This document shows, piece after piece, positions 26,954-37,684 of a DNA stretch of 64,000 bases. The DNA is from Aureimonas sp. ME7. GTDB taxonomy: Bacteria; Pseudomonadota; Alphaproteobacteria; Rhizobiales; Rhizobiaceae. The DNA is taken from assembly GCF_903970965.1 (NCBI RefSeq), contig NZ_CAJCKW010000014.1, positions 1 to 64,000 of the forward strand. Direction: 5' to 3'. Within the stretch, counting starts at the first letter, position 1; the number at the start of each line of letters is the position of its first letter. A program made the position numbers and the translations under genes. The notes beneath the pieces are model-generated. The model saw nothing but the letters and a program-made list of their open reading frames with translations, was not told where the DNA came from and made no database searches.

Positions 26954-27763
26954 ATGAAAATCCGCGCTGGCTTCACCCTTGGTTTCGACTGCATCCAGCC
27001 GACGCCGATGCTTCTGGCGCTGGATATCCACCCATCTCGCCGGAAGGATCTGCTGACCGAACAGGTATTGACCTTCGATCCACCTATGCCGGTCTGGGCC
27101 TACACCGATGGCTTCGGCAACTCGTGCACGCGCATCGTAGCGCAGCCGGGCAGAACGCGCGTGTCGACCTCGTTCGACGTCCATGACAGCGGACGTCCGG
27201 ATCCGGTGTCGTGGAATGCCTACCAGCACGACGTGCAGGATCTACCGGACGACGTGCTCGTGTTCCTTCTCGGCAGCCGATACTGCGACACCGATCGAAT
27301 GGCCGACTTCGCCTGGGCGAACTTCGGGCACACCCCGCTCGGCTGGGGCCGCGTGCAGGCGGTCTGCGACTTCGTGCACAACCATATCGCCTTCAACTAC
27401 CAGAACGCCGACTCGACCCGCTCGGCCCATGGCGGCTTCATCGATCGAACCGGCGTCTGCCGGGATTTCGCGCATCTCGCGATCACGCTCTGCCGCTGCC
27501 TCAACATCCCGGCGCGCTACTGCACCGGCTATCTCGGCGATATCGGCATTCCGCCCGTTCCCTATCCGATGGACTTCAGCGCCTGGTTCGAGGTCTATCT
27601 CGGCGGCCATTGGCATACCTTCGACGCGCGCCACAACACGCCGCGCATCGGCCGCATCCTGATGGCGACCGGGCGGGATGCGACGGATGTGGCGCTATCC
27701 ACCAACTTCGGCCCGACCCAGCTCAGCCACTTCGAGGTCGTGACCTACGAAGTGACGAACTGA
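26954..27763 (+). CDS. transglutaminase-like cysteine protease family protein
   Basis: This 269-residue protein has the transglutaminase core: the catalytic Cys in GVCRDFAHLAITLCRCLNIP, and His and Asp in WHTFDARHNTPRIGRI. The N-terminal 150 residues form the beta-rich domain common in bacterial members. There is no signal peptide, so it is probably cytoplasmic. Bacterial proteins of this type are mostly proteases or peptidases of unknown substrate. The start at 26954 is supported by GGAGGA seven bases upstream. The longer frame from 26897 adds 19 arginine- and glycine-rich residues that do not look conserved. Confidence 0.88.
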   Translation: MKIRAGFTLGFDCIQPTPMLLALDIHPSRRKDLLTEQVLTFDPPMPVWAYTDGFGNSCTRIVAQPGRTRVSTSFDVHDSGRPDPVSWNAYQHDVQDLPDDVLVFLLGSRYCDTDRMADFAWANFGHTPLGWGRVQAVCDFVHNHIAFNYQNADSTRSAHGGFIDRTGVCRDFAHLAITLCRCLNIPARYCTGYLGDIGIPPVPYPMDFSAWFEVYLGGHWHTFDARHNTPRIGRILMATGRDATDVALSTNFGPTQLSHFEVVTYEVTN

Positions 27764-27776
27764 GCGGGACGCCGAC

Positions 27777-28679
27777 TCATTCCTTCACCGCACCCGTCAT
27801 CGACGACACGTAGTAGTCGACGAAGAACGAGTAGAGGATGACGACCGGCAGCGAGCCGATCAACGCCCCCGCCATCAGCGACCCCCATTCATAGACGTCG
27901 CCGCGAACGAGCTCAGTCAGGACGCCGACCGGCACCGTCTTGTTCTCGGACGATTGGATGAACGTCAGTGCGTAAATGAACTCGTTCCAGGCCAGCGTGA
28001 AGGCGAATATCCCCGCCGAGATCAGGCCGGGAACCGCCAGCGGCAGCACGATCTTCGTGAGGATCTGCCATCGCGTCGCCCCGTCCACCAGCGCGCTTTC
28101 TTCGAGCTCGAAAGGGATCGAGCGGAAATAGCCCATCAGAAGCCAAGTGCAGAACGGGATCAGGAAGGTCGGATAGGTCAGGATCAGCGCTAGGCGCGAA
28201 TCGAACATTCCGAGCTGGAACACGATGAAGGCCAGCGGAATGAACAGAATCGACGGGGGAATAAGGTAGGCGAGGAAGATCAGGAGGCCGGTCACCCTTG
28301 CGCCGGTAAACCGGACGCGCTCAATCGCGTAGGCCGCGAAGACGGACGCGGCGAGCGCGATCACGGTGGAACAGACCGCCACGATCAACGTGTTCCAGAG
28401 CCAACCGGGATAGGACGTCTCGAACAGGAGGTACTTGATGTGGTCGAGCGTCGGCCCGACCACCCAGAACGGACTGTAGGCCGAGTAGTTCGTCAGCTGG
28501 TCGTTCGGCTTCACGGCGGTGATCGCCATCCAGTAGAACGGAAACAGGAGCACGAACATGAACACGGCGAGCGGCAGGTAGATCACCAGGATCTTCCTCG
28601 CCAACGTATCGTGGTGGGACATGCCGACGATGTCGTCGGTCAGTTGCGGACCGGTGCCTTCAACGGCTGGGGCTGTCAT
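27777..28679 (-). CDS. carbohydrate ABC transporter permease (MalG type)
   Basis: This 300-residue inner-membrane permease has six predicted helices and the EAA loop, seen here as ELEESALVDGATRWQILTKIVLPLAVPGL, which contacts the ATPase. The MalG-like ending around VDYYVSSMTGAVKE is typical. The start ATG at 28677-28679 lies 13 bases after the stop of the MalF-type permease. An upstream extension to 28811 would overlap that gene widely. It is the last gene of the gntR-to-permease operon, pairs with the preceding permease and uses the ATPase at 31125-32183. Confidence 0.9.
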   Translation of the reverse strand: MTAPAVEGTGPQLTDDIVGMSHHDTLARKILVIYLPLAVFMFVLLFPFYWMAITAVKPNDQLTNYSAYSPFWVVGPTLDHIKYLLFETSYPGWLWNTLIVAVCSTVIALAASVFAAYAIERVRFTGARVTGLLIFLAYLIPPSILFIPLAFIVFQLGMFDSRLALILTYPTFLIPFCTWLLMGYFRSIPFELEESALVDGATRWQILTKIVLPLAVPGLISAGIFAFTLAWNEFIYALTFIQSSENKTVPVGVLTELVRGDVYEWGSLMAGALIGSLPVVILYSFFVDYYVSSMTGAVKE

Positions 28680-28692
28680 CGTGTCTCGATCC

Positions 28693-29634
28693 TCAATCCG
28701 TGGCGCCCTGCTGCCATTTGCGGCGTTGCAGACCGAAGAAGCTGAACAGGATGGCGGCCAGCAGGAAGGGCACCATCGCCACCGCGATCGCCGCCCCCTC
28801 GCCCAGCGCACCGCCGGGGATGCCGCGCTGGAACGACAGGGTGGCCATGAGATGCGTCGCGTTGACCGGCCCGCCCTTGGTCAGGACGTAGATCAGCTGG
28901 AAGTCGGTAAAGGTGAACAGGACGGAGAAGGTCATCACCACGGCGATGATCGGCGTCAGCAGCGGCAGGGTGATGCGCCGGAAGCGCTGCCACGACGTTG
29001 CTCCGTCGAGCGCGGCCGCCTCGTGCAGCGACACGGGGATGGTCTGGAGCCCGGCCAGAAGCGAAATCGCGACGAAGGGGATGCCGCGCCAGACATTGGC
29101 GGCGATCACCGAGATCCGGGCGTTGGTCGGATCGCCGAGAAAGTTGATCGGCGAACTGATCAGACCGGCCTGCATCAGCACCCAGGAAATGATCGAGAAC
29201 TGGCTGTCGAAGATCCACCAGAAGGCCAGCGCCGATAGAACCGTCGGAACCACCCAAGGCAGCAGAATCACGGCACGGAAGAAGGTCTTGAACGGCAGAT
29301 GCTCGTTCAGAATGATCGCCAGCCACAGGCCGAGAGCGAACTTCAGGATGGAGGCGACCGCCGTGTAGACGACGGTGTTGAACACCGACATCCAGAAGAC
29401 CTTGTCCTCCATCAGGTAGGCGTAGTTTTCCAGCCCGATGAAGACGCCGGGGCGTCCGATGCGCGTATCCGTGAAGCCGAGCCAGACGCCGAGGCCGAGC
29501 GGATAGGTCAGGAAGCACAGGAGGAAGATGGCGGCCGGCAGCATGAACAGGAAACCGAGCCCGTTCCTGCTTTGCGAAAGCCGTTCGAAGAAGGACGGCC
29601 GGGGGATGGTCCCGTCCGCAGCGCCGATGGTCAT
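28693..29634 (-). CDS. carbohydrate ABC transporter permease (MalF type)
   Basis: This 313-residue permease has about six membrane helices and an EAA loop (LHEAAALDGATSWQRFRRIT). GLGFLFMLPAAIFLLCFLTY marks the first helix of CUT1-family permeases. ATG at 29632-29634 is chosen because the preceding 21 residues of the longer frame are proline- and glycine-rich and include the intercistronic hairpin region. It forms the heteromeric channel with the MalG-type partner downstream. The substrate class cannot be told from the sequence. Confidence 0.9.
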   Translation of the reverse strand: MTIGAADGTIPRPSFFERLSQSRNGLGFLFMLPAAIFLLCFLTYPLGLGVWLGFTDTRIGRPGVFIGLENYAYLMEDKVFWMSVFNTVVYTAVASILKFALGLWLAIILNEHLPFKTFFRAVILLPWVVPTVLSALAFWWIFDSQFSIISWVLMQAGLISSPINFLGDPTNARISVIAANVWRGIPFVAISLLAGLQTIPVSLHEAAALDGATSWQRFRRITLPLLTPIIAVVMTFSVLFTFTDFQLIYVLTKGGPVNATHLMATLSFQRGIPGGALGEGAAIAVAMVPFLLAAILFSFFGLQRRKWQQGATD

Positions 29635-29669
29635 GGCAAGTCCCGATCCCGCGCGAGTTGAAGAAGGAT

Positions 29670-29694
29670 GGACCCGCGCGCCCGGCGCGGGTCC
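29670..29694 (-). other. intercistronic hairpin after the binding-protein gene
   Basis: GGACCCGCGC at 29670-29679 pairs perfectly with GCGCGGGTCC at 29685-29694 over a 5-base loop. It lies between the binding-protein stop (29714) and the permease start (29634). There is no following T run, so it is more likely a 3' end stabiliser or partial attenuator than a full terminator. This placement is the classic way to make more binding protein than permease. Confidence 0.6.
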
Positions 29695-29713
29695 CACTGC
29701 GTCGGGGCGTCGT

Positions 29714-31030
29714 TCAGACGCGGTAGTAGCGGTTGGCTCGGCGCTCGGCGTTGGCGATCGCGTCCTCCGGCGAAGACTGGCCGGTCACCGCTTCGGCGAA
29801 CATGTCGACGAGCACGTAGTCGGCCATCGTGCCGGCGGAGGCGGCGCCCAGCGGACCGGCGTATCCGTTGGGTCGCAGCGTCGCCGAGGCGCGCGCATAG
29901 GCTGCGTGGATGGGGTTCGACGTCCACACCGGATTGTTCTCGAACGCCTTCAGAGGCTGGCAGCAATAGGCGCTGGCGCCTTCGATCCAGGCGTTCATGT
30001 TGTCGGCCTGATACATGAACTTCAGATAGGCCTTGGCGGCTTCCGGGTACTTGGTATGGCGGAAGATCGAGATGGTGGAAGCTTGGTGCAGTTCCACGGA
30101 CTCGCCGACCGGGCCGATCGGCAGGTTGGTCGAGCGCATGTCCGCCGCGAGTTCGGCCAGTGCCGGATCCTTCAGTGCGGCATAGTATGCCGACACGCCG
30201 TTCGCCGTCAGCGACACCTGGCCCGCCAGGAAGGCGCGGTTGTTGTTGACGTCCTGCCAGCTTTCGGTGCCGGGAATGAAGGTCTTGTAGAGCTCCATGG
30301 CGTAGTTCACGGCGGCCAGCGTTTCTGGGCTGTTGATGACGACCTTGCCGTCCTCGTCCACCATCTTGCCGCCGTGGCTCCACAAGAGCCAATGCGCGTA
30401 ATTGTTTCCGTCGCCGACCGCCTTGCCGTGCGGGAAGCCGGCGGGCGTGCCTTTGGCCTGGAGGCCCTTGCAGAGTTCCAGGAAGCCGGCCGTATCCTTC
30501 GGAAACTCGGAGAAACCGGCCGCCTTCATATGGCTGTCGCGATAGATTACCGCATTGCCGATCGCGCAGATGGGCAGAGCGATGAAGGCATCGTCGCGCT
30601 TGGCGTAGGATTCGAGGCCCGGATACCAACCGCCGTTGGCGCCGCCGATATAGTTGCCGAGATCCGTCACATCGACGAGCTTGTCCGGGTACTGCTGCGG
30701 ATCGTCGAACCAGCTCATCACCATGTCCGGTCCCGAACCGACATTGGCCGCGACGGCCGCCTTCGGACGCACGTCCTCCCAGCTTTCCTTGTCGATCCGG
30801 ACCTGCACACCCGTCGCCTCGGTGAACTTCGCCGTATTGGCAAGCCAGGCCGCTTCCTCGGCCGGCACGAAGGGCACCCAGCGCAGAAGGCGCAGGCTCG
30901 CGCCCTGTTCGGGCGTGAAATTCGGCTCGGCGCCTTGCGCGAGCGCACGGGTCAGGCCGAAGCGGCCCCCCAATGCGCCGGCGGCGACGAACCCTGCGGT
31001 CCCGGTGAGAATCTGCCTGCGATTGACCAT
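29714..31030 (-). CDS. extracellular sugar-type substrate-binding protein (CUT1 ABC importer)
   Basis: This 438-residue periplasmic protein has an N-terminal RRQILTGTAGFVAAGALGG that resembles a twin-arginine signal, with cleavage near ALAQGA. The mature part shows the SBP_bac_1 fold: ATGVQVRIDKESW, then GSGPDMVMSW and AAKAYLKFMY. The start ATG at 31028-31030 has GGAGGAAA just upstream. The 21-residue longer frame is less likely. It would capture the substrate for the two permeases downstream. Its genes sit with acid-sugar enzymes, so a sugar acid or polyol ligand is inferred. Confidence 0.9.
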   Translation of the reverse strand: MVNRRQILTGTAGFVAAGALGGRFGLTRALAQGAEPNFTPEQGASLRLLRWVPFVPAEEAAWLANTAKFTEATGVQVRIDKESWEDVRPKAAVAANVGSGPDMVMSWFDDPQQYPDKLVDVTDLGNYIGGANGGWYPGLESYAKRDDAFIALPICAIGNAVIYRDSHMKAAGFSEFPKDTAGFLELCKGLQAKGTPAGFPHGKAVGDGNNYAHWLLWSHGGKMVDEDGKVVINSPETLAAVNYAMELYKTFIPGTESWQDVNNNRAFLAGQVSLTANGVSAYYAALKDPALAELAADMRSTNLPIGPVGESVELHQASTISIFRHTKYPEAAKAYLKFMYQADNMNAWIEGASAYCCQPLKAFENNPVWTSNPIHAAYARASATLRPNGYAGPLGAASAGTMADYVLVDMFAEAVTGQSSPEDAIANAERRANRYYRV

Positions 31031-31124
31031 GGTTTCCTCCTTCGCGGGTATGTTGGTTTCGCGTGGTGCGCTTCCCGCATCCGCCCACGTCATTGTCTGC
31101 CCGCCCGCCGGCGGACGGTCGGCT

Positions 31125-32183
<1,059 letters not shown>

Positions 32184-32291
32184 GCAGTTTCCTCCCGTTG
32201 GACCCGAAACAGCACCGCGAGCCTCCCCCCGCATCGTGCCGTTCGGTCGTTATCGCCTCGAAGGCGCTTGTTCGATCGTCGTTCCCCGCGC

Positions 32292-33071
32292 CTACCCCCG
32301 GCCGACGAACGGCATTTTGGTCGCTATGATCGTCATGGTCAGGACGTTGGCCTCCAGCGGAAGCGCCGCCATGTTAACGACCGCTTGGCCCACGAGCGCC
32401 GGGTCGATCGTGGGTTCGGCCGCCGTCGATCCGTCGGCCTGCAGGGCGCCTGCCGATATCGCCGTCGTCATGTCGCTGGCGGCATTCCCGATATCGATCT
32501 GACCGCAGGCGATGTCGAAGCGGCGGCCATCGAGCGCCGTGGACTTCGTCAGTCCGAGAATTCCATGCTTGGTCGCCGTGTACGGCGCGGAGTTCGGGCG
32601 CGGCGTCGTCGCGGACACCGATCCGTTGTTGATGATCCGCCCGCCGCGTGGCGACTGCGCCTTCATGATGCGGAACGCCTGCTGAGTGCAAAGAAACGCA
32701 CCGGTCAGATTGGCGGATACCACGGTGTTCCACTGCTCGAACGAAAGCTCTTCCATCGGAACAGGCGGTGCCAACGATCCCGCGTTGTTCACCAGAAGAT
32801 CGAGGCGTTTGAACCGGTTCTCGATGCTGGAAAACAGGGTGGACACCGACACCGGATCGGCGATGTCGGCCGAGATGGCCTCAAGCGCTCCCGACGCACC
32901 TCGATAGGCCGCGACCGCCGCCTCCAGAACCTCGGCCCGGCGACCGGCGATCACGACCGTCCATCCGGCTGCGGCGAGCGCATGCGAGATCGCCCGGCCG
33001 ACGCCTGTTCCGCCGCCCGTCACCAGCGCGACCTTCGTCTGACCCGTTGCTTGGTCGTCAACCGTCGGCAT
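32292..33071 (-). CDS. short-chain dehydrogenase/reductase (SDR)
   Basis: This 259-residue NAD(P)-dependent oxidoreductase has the cofactor loop [16 protein letters not shown] near the N-terminus, an NNAGSLAPP segment, and catalytic Ser ([12 protein letters not shown]) followed by [14 protein letters not shown]. The start ATG at 33069-33071 overlaps the end of the isomerase gene by 14 bases, so the two are coupled. Its operon partners suggest it oxidises or reduces a hydroxyl on a sugar acid or polyol. SDR substrates cannot be predicted reliably from sequence. Confidence 0.88.
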   Translation of the reverse strand: MPTVDDQATGQTKVALVTGGGTGVGRAISHALAAAGWTVVIAGRRAEVLEAAVAAYRGASGALEAISADIADPVSVSTLFSSIENRFKRLDLLVNNAGSLAPPVPMEELSFEQWNTVVSANLTGAFLCTQQAFRIMKAQSPRGGRIINNGSVSATTPRPNSAPYTATKHGILGLTKSTALDGRRFDIACGQIDIGNAASDMTTAISAGALQADGSTAAEPTIDPALVGQAVVNMAALPLEANVLTMTIIATKMPFVGRG

Positions 33072-33900
33072 GCATGCACTCCCGTTCCATGAGATTGTCG
33101 GCTGCGATTCCTCGATCGCAGTGCCCTTCGAAACGTCGTTTCCAGCCGAGGCCAGCATCCGTGCCTTCGCGGGGGCGATACTCGGCGCCGAAGAACCCGT
33201 TCCAGCCTTCCGAAACGAGAAGCGGCAGGAGGCGATCGTAGGCCACCTCGCCTTCGTCGGGTTCGGTTCGCGAGGGAACGGCGGCGAACTGGATATGGCC
33301 GATCCGCGCGCGGTGCTGTTGGAAGCGTCGCAGAAGATCCCCACCCTCGATCTGCACGTGGTAGCAGTCGAAGAGGATACGAAGCGAAGGGCGATCGACG
33401 CGCGATACGATCGTTGCCGCCTGCTCGATCGTTCGCAGGACGTAGCCCGGCGCGTCGCGCGCATTCAAAGGCTCGATGAGAACCGTTCGCCCGCTTCGCT
33501 CCGCAAGGTCGCACGCGAAATGGAGACTGCGGTCGAACGTTCGCTGCGTTGGCTCGACGTCACCTGCGGAAGCGATGCCCGCCATGACGTGGATGGCTCC
33601 CGCACCCACCTTATCGGCATAGGCGAACGCTTCCTCGATCGCTTCGCGCGCTTCCTCCTCCCGGTCGGGCAGCGCGGAAAGACCGAACTCACCAGGATTT
33701 CCCTTGCGCGTATTCAGGCTCAGAACTGGCAAGCCGGTCTCTCGAAGAGCCTCCGCCATGGCACCGGCATCCGTTTCATACGGCCATTGGAACTCGACCG
33801 CCTGGAAACCCGCTGCCTTCGCGCGCCGGATCGCATCCGGCAGCGCCAGTTCCGTCCAGAGGAAGCCGAGATTGGCCGAGAAGCGGAGCCGTGCGGTCAT
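33058..33900 (-). CDS. hydroxypyruvate isomerase family protein (OtnI-like 2-oxo-tetronate isomerase)
   Basis: This 280-residue TIM-barrel isomerase resembles Hyi and Otn[20 protein letters not shown] at the N-terminus, [30 protein letters not shown] and [19 protein letters not shown], with acidic and His residues for metal binding. OtnI converts 2-oxo-tetronates to 3-oxo forms in four-carbon acid sugar breakdown. It follows a DenD-like dehydrogenase with a four-base ATGA overlap, which supports that pathway. Starting at 33900 fits that coupling. Plain hydroxypyruvate isomerase is the alternative. Confidence 0.82.
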   Translation of the reverse strand: MTARLRFSANLGFLWTELALPDAIRRAKAAGFQAVEFQWPYETDAGAMAEALRETGLPVLSLNTRKGNPGEFGLSALPDREEEAREAIEEAFAYADKVGAGAIHVMAGIASAGDVEPTQRTFDRSLHFACDLAERSGRTVLIEPLNARDAPGYVLRTIEQAATIVSRVDRPSLRILFDCYHVQIEGGDLLRRFQQHRARIGHIQFAAVPSRTEPDEGEVAYDRLLPLLVSEGWNGFFGAEYRPREGTDAGLGWKRRFEGHCDRGIAADNLMERECMHADG

Positions 33901-34898
33901 CGACCACCCATCGATGCGCGACCGCCGAGTTCGTCCTCGACATGGGCCTGGACGATCTCTTCGAATGTATCCTCCACGGTGAAGCCGAGTTCGCGAGCCC
34001 GCCGCGCCTCGATGTCGGGCGCCCATCCATCGACGATGCGGATGATCGTCTCGTCCGGCTCGCGGCGCACGAGCGCGAGGGCCTCGTCGCCCCCGACCGT
34101 CTGTAATGCCGCGAGTTCGTCCCGCACCGTGGCGGAAAGGCCCGGCATGTTGAGATTGCGACGAGGCCCGATCCGTGAGGTGTCGAGCGTGGCCGCGTGC
34201 AGGAAGAAGCCGATCGCCGAGCGGGGGCTGGCGAAAAAGTGGCGGACGCTATCCGACACGGGAAGCACGGCTTCCTGGCCCGCCAGCGGCTCGCGCAGGA
34301 TGTTGGAGAAGAAGCCGGACGCCGCTTTGTTGGGCTTGCCGGGACGCACACAGATCGTCGGCAGGCGAAGCCCAACGCCGTCCAGGAATCCGCGCCTCGT
34401 ATAGTCGGCGAGGAGAAGCTCGCAGATCGCCTTCTGCGTGCCGTAGCTCGTCAACGGCGTCGGCGCGAAATCCTCCGGCACCACTTCGGCGAAGGGCGCG
34501 CCGAACACGGCGATGGACGATGCGAAGACGACGCGCGGCGTGTAGCCGCTCGCCGCATGCTCCCGGCGGATGGCTTCGAAGAGATCGCGCGTCCCGTCAA
34601 GGTTGATGCGGTAGCCCTTCTCGAAGTCGGCCTCCGCTTCCCCCGAGACGATCGCGGCCAAGTGGAAGATGACGTCCGGACGCGCCGTCACGAGCGGTTC
34701 GCTGGCTTCGGGAACGGAGATATCGACGGCAGCCGTCCGCACCGATCCGATCCGCCCCGCGGGCTTCGACGGCTCGACGACGTCGACGAGCGTCAACGCT
34801 TCGACGGCCCGTCCGCCGAGCTTTCCTTCCCCGCAAATGGCCTCCGCGAGCTTTTGCCCGATCATCCCGGCCGCGCCGATGATGAGAACCTTCGTCAT
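33897..34898 (-). CDS. denD: NAD-dependent epimerase-family dehydrogenase, D-erythronate dehydrogenase-like
   Basis: This 333-residue protein has the extended-SDR Rossmann start VLIIGAAGMIGQKLAE, an IFHLAAIVSGEAEADFEKGY block, catalytic FASSIAVFG and YGTQKAICELLL. The segment RLPTICVRPGKPNKAASGF is characteristic of DenD, which oxidises D-erythronate to 2-oxo-D-erythronate with NAD. The ATG at 34896-34898 has GGAGGAAGACG upstream. The gene lies right after gntR and is coupled to the OtnI-like isomerase. The kinase and aldolase normally used with DenD are not nearby, so the exact substrate is uncertain. Confidence 0.78.
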   Translation of the reverse strand: MTKVLIIGAAGMIGQKLAEAICGEGKLGGRAVEALTLVDVVEPSKPAGRIGSVRTAAVDISVPEASEPLVTARPDVIFHLAAIVSGEAEADFEKGYRINLDGTRDLFEAIRREHAASGYTPRVVFASSIAVFGAPFAEVVPEDFAPTPLTSYGTQKAICELLLADYTRRGFLDGVGLRLPTICVRPGKPNKAASGFFSNILREPLAGQEAVLPVSDSVRHFFASPRSAIGFFLHAATLDTSRIGPRRNLNMPGLSATVRDELAALQTVGGDEALALVRREPDETIIRIVDGWAPDIEARRARELGFTVEDTFEEIVQAHVEDELGGRASMGGR

Positions 34899-34946
34899 CG
34901 TCTTCCTCCCATAGCGCCGTGCCACCTCCTGCGGCGCGGCACTCAT

Positions 34947-35714
34947 TCAAGCCATTCGTCGTTCCGGTTCGCCCGCCGATGTCCGATGCATCGCGTCCAA
35001 GGTGGTGCGGTAGATCCGCTCGATATGCACTTCGAACGCTTCGACCGTCGCGGCTCGGTCGCGCCCTTCGAGCGCGGCGACGATGGCGACGTGATCGGCG
35101 TAGCTGCGGGCGATCGCCCCGGGTTGCGATACGGCGCGGCAGCGCTGTTCCAACATGTAGGCGTAGAGATCGACGACGAAGTCTGCCAGGACCGGGTTGG
35201 CGGAGCACCGGTAGATCGCCAGATGAAACTCCCGGTCGGTGATGAGGAAGCGAACGGGATCGTCGAATGTCGCTTCCTGCGCCTTCAGCGACTGACGAAG
35301 GTAGCGCAGTGTCTCGTCGTCGATCCGCTCCGCCGCGTCGGCGACGACTGCGGTTTCGTTCATCAGGCGCGCGGCGTGGATATCTTCCAGGCCGTAGACG
35401 TTCATCAGGCGCGGCTCGCGCAGTCGCTTGAACTCCGGCCCCACCTCGTCGGATCGCACGCGGGTGCGCGCTCCCTGCAGAACGGCCACGAGCCCGCGCG
35501 CGGCCAGAATCTGGATCCCGCCGCGAACAGTCTCGCGGCTGACCTGCAGCGCCGCCGCCAGTTCGCGCTCGCTCGGCAGATCGTCGCCCACCTTCAGGAT
35601 CCCAGATGCGATCATCATCGCGATCTTGCCGGCGACCACATCGCGGACGTTGCGCCGCACGATCGCTTCGCGAAGCTCGGGCGCGTTCTCCAGAACGAAT
35701 TCCGACAGGGACAT
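34947..35714 (-). CDS. GntR family (FadR/FCD type) transcriptional regulator
   Basis: This 255-residue DNA-binding protein has the N-terminal winged helix: IASGILKVGDDLPSERELAA then LQVSRETVRGGIQILAARGL. A C-terminal all-helical FCD ligand domain with metal-binding residues follows (FLITDREFHLAIYR and RSYADHVAIVAALEGRD). FCD regulators typically sense organic or sugar acids. It is the first gene of the catabolic and transport operon and is divergent from prfC. A paired CAATTG site 60-76 bases upstream of its start is a candidate operator for self-regulation and control of the operon. Confidence 0.9.
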   Translation of the reverse strand: MSLSEFVLENAPELREAIVRRNVRDVVAGKIAMMIASGILKVGDDLPSERELAAALQVSRETVRGGIQILAARGLVAVLQGARTRVRSDEVGPEFKRLREPRLMNVYGLEDIHAARLMNETAVVADAAERIDDETLRYLRQSLKAQEATFDDPVRFLITDREFHLAIYRCSANPVLADFVVDLYAYMLEQRCRAVSQPGAIARSYADHVAIVAALEGRDRAATVEAFEVHIERIYRTTLDAMHRTSAGEPERRMA

Positions 35715-35773
35715 GAATTCAAGCTCCTGCCTGCTGGCACGGCCAGCGGACCAGTGGCAGGGTTTCAGGCCAG

Positions 35774-35790
35774 CAATTGTCTGTCAATTG
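35774..35790. promoter_or_regulatory. candidate GntR operator (CAATTG-N5-CAATTG)
   Basis: Two CAATTG palindromes at 35774-35779 and 35785-35790 are spaced 11 bases centre to centre, one helical turn. They lie upstream of gntR and opposite the prfC promoter. The symmetric TTG-N5-CAA core resembles the layout of FadR-type GntR operators, but the bases do not match a proven consensus. Confidence 0.4.
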
Positions 35791-35938
35791 GCCGGTTGTG
35801 CTGCGATGCAACGCCGACGCGCATTCCGGAGACACCATTTGCAGGCTGCGTCTTGCAGTTCGGTTAGGTTCCGGCCATGGAAGGCGCAATCGCAGCGCAA
35901 GGCGCTTTTCCGACACGACTTCTTGAAAGGCATTCGAT

Positions 35939-37573
35939 ATGAGCGCCGCAACGGACCTTTCCGCGTCCGCCCCGGCGGGCGTCGCCAAGACACCCGAAGG
36001 CTACGCCGCGCGGCGCACCTTCGCCATCATTTCGCACCCGGACGCCGGCAAGACCACGCTGACCGAGAAGCTGCTTCTGGCCGGCGGGGCGATCAACATG
36101 GCGGGCGCGGTGAAGGCGCGCGGCGAGAACCGCCGCGCCCGGTCCGACTGGATGGAGATCGAGCAGTCGCGCGGCATTTCCGTCACCTCCTCGGTGATGA
36201 CGTTCGAGCGCGAAGGCATCACCTTCAACCTTCTCGACACGCCGGGCCACAGCGACTTTTCCGAGGACACCTATCGGACGCTCACCGCCGTCGACAGCGC
36301 CATCATGGTGGTGGACGTCGCCAAGGGTATCGAAAGCCAGACGCGCAAGCTCTTCGAGATCTGCCGCCTCCGGGACATTCCCATCATCACCTTCGCCAAC
36401 AAGGTGGACCGCGAAGGCCGCAACCCGTTCGAGGTGCTGGACGAACTGGAAGAGGCGCTGGCGCTCAACGTGTCGCCACAGGTCTGGCCGATCGGCATGG
36501 GTTCGGACTTCCAGGGCTGCTACGACCTGGAAACCAACGAGTTCCTGTATTCGAAGATCCGCGCCAACGGAACGTGCGACAGCGTTCGCCAGATGACGGG
36601 GCTGGACGATCCCGCGCTCGACGAGATCATCCCGGCCCATGTTCTCGCGCGCTTTCGCGAGGAAGCGGAGCTGGCCCGCGAAGGATATTCCACATTCGAT
36701 CCGGAAGCCTATCGCCAGGGCCATTTGACGCCGGTCGTCTTCGGCAGCGCGCTTCGCGATTTCTCCGTCGAGCAGTTGCTGCGCATCGTGTCGCGCTTCG
36801 CGCCACCGCCGCGCTCACAGCCCTCGGACAAAGGTCCGGTCGATCCGCGCTCGGACGACGTGTCCGCCTTCGTGTTCAAGGTGCAGGCCAACATGGACCC
36901 CAACCATCGGGACCGCGTGGCCTTCGTCAGGTTCTGCTCGGGCCATTTCAAGCGCGGCATGAAGCTCAATCACGTGCGCTCGGGCAAGGCGCTCGCGGTC
37001 AACAACCCGATCTACTTCTTCGCTCAGGAGCGCGCCCTGACGGAGGAAGCCTTCGCCGGCGACGTGATCGGCATCCCGAACCACGGGACGCTTCGGGTCG
37101 GCGACACGCTGACCGAGGGCGAGAGCTTCCGTTTCACCGGCCTGCCGTCCTTCGCGCCCGAGGTCATGCGACGTGTCCGGTTGGAAGATACGATGCGCAT
37201 GAAGCAGCTGCGCCGGGCGCTGGAGGATCTTGCGGAGGAAGGCCTCGTCCAGGTGTTCAAGCCGATCTTCGGCTCGAACTGGATCGTGGGCGTCGTCGGC
37301 CCGCTTCAGCTCGACGTTCTCGCCTCGCGCATCAAGCAGGAGTACAAAACGGATATCGGTTTCGAGCCGGTCCCCTATGCGACCGCGCGTTGGATCTCCT
37401 CGGCGGACGAGCGCAAGCTCAAGACCTTCGTGGACGAGAACAAGGTGTCGATCGCGGAGGACCGCGATGGGCGCCCGGTGTTCCTGCCCAAGAACGATTG
37501 GGAACTGCGTTATGCGCGCGAGCGCAACCCGGACCTTCGCTTCGACGAAACGCGCGAGTTGGTGGCGACCTGA
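35939..37573 (+). CDS. prfC: peptide chain release factor 3
   Basis: This 544-residue translational GTPase removes RF1 or RF2 from the ribosome after termination. G motifs are SHPDAGKTTLTEKLL (G1), QSRGISVTSSVM (switch I), DTPGHSDFSEDTY (G3) and ANKVDREG (G4). The C-terminal RF3 domains include KMKQLRRALEDLAEEGL-like sequence (MRMKQLRRALEDLAEEG) and SNWIVGVVGPLQLDVL. The start at 35939 follows a stretch with GAAAGG. The frame has an early unconserved 22 residues (MSAATDLSASAPAG) before the GTPase domain. Length is normal. It is divergent from gntR. Confidence 0.95.
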   Translation: MSAATDLSASAPAGVAKTPEGYAARRTFAIISHPDAGKTTLTEKLLLAGGAINMAGAVKARGENRRARSDWMEIEQSRGISVTSSVMTFEREGITFNLLDTPGHSDFSEDTYRTLTAVDSAIMVVDVAKGIESQTRKLFEICRLRDIPIITFANKVDREGRNPFEVLDELEEALALNVSPQVWPIGMGSDFQGCYDLETNEFLYSKIRANGTCDSVRQMTGLDDPALDEIIPAHVLARFREEAELAREGYSTFDPEAYRQGHLTPVVFGSALRDFSVEQLLRIVSRFAPPPRSQPSDKGPVDPRSDDVSAFVFKVQANMDPNHRDRVAFVRFCSGHFKRGMKLNHVRSGKALAVNNPIYFFAQERALTEEAFAGDVIGIPNHGTLRVGDTLTEGESFRFTGLPSFAPEVMRRVRLEDTMRMKQLRRALEDLAEEGLVQVFKPIFGSNWIVGVVGPLQLDVLASRIKQEYKTDIGFEPVPYATARWISSADERKLKTFVDENKVSIAEDRDGRPVFLPKNDWELRYARERNPDLRFDETRELVAT

Positions 37574-37684
37574 AGTCTCCGCACGGCGAACGACGACGAT
37601 GTGTTCACCCGAAGGGCCGAAAAGCCGGTTGCGCTCGATCTGCCGCGGCGCACATTAGGCCCATCGAGGATCGAGAGGTATCCC

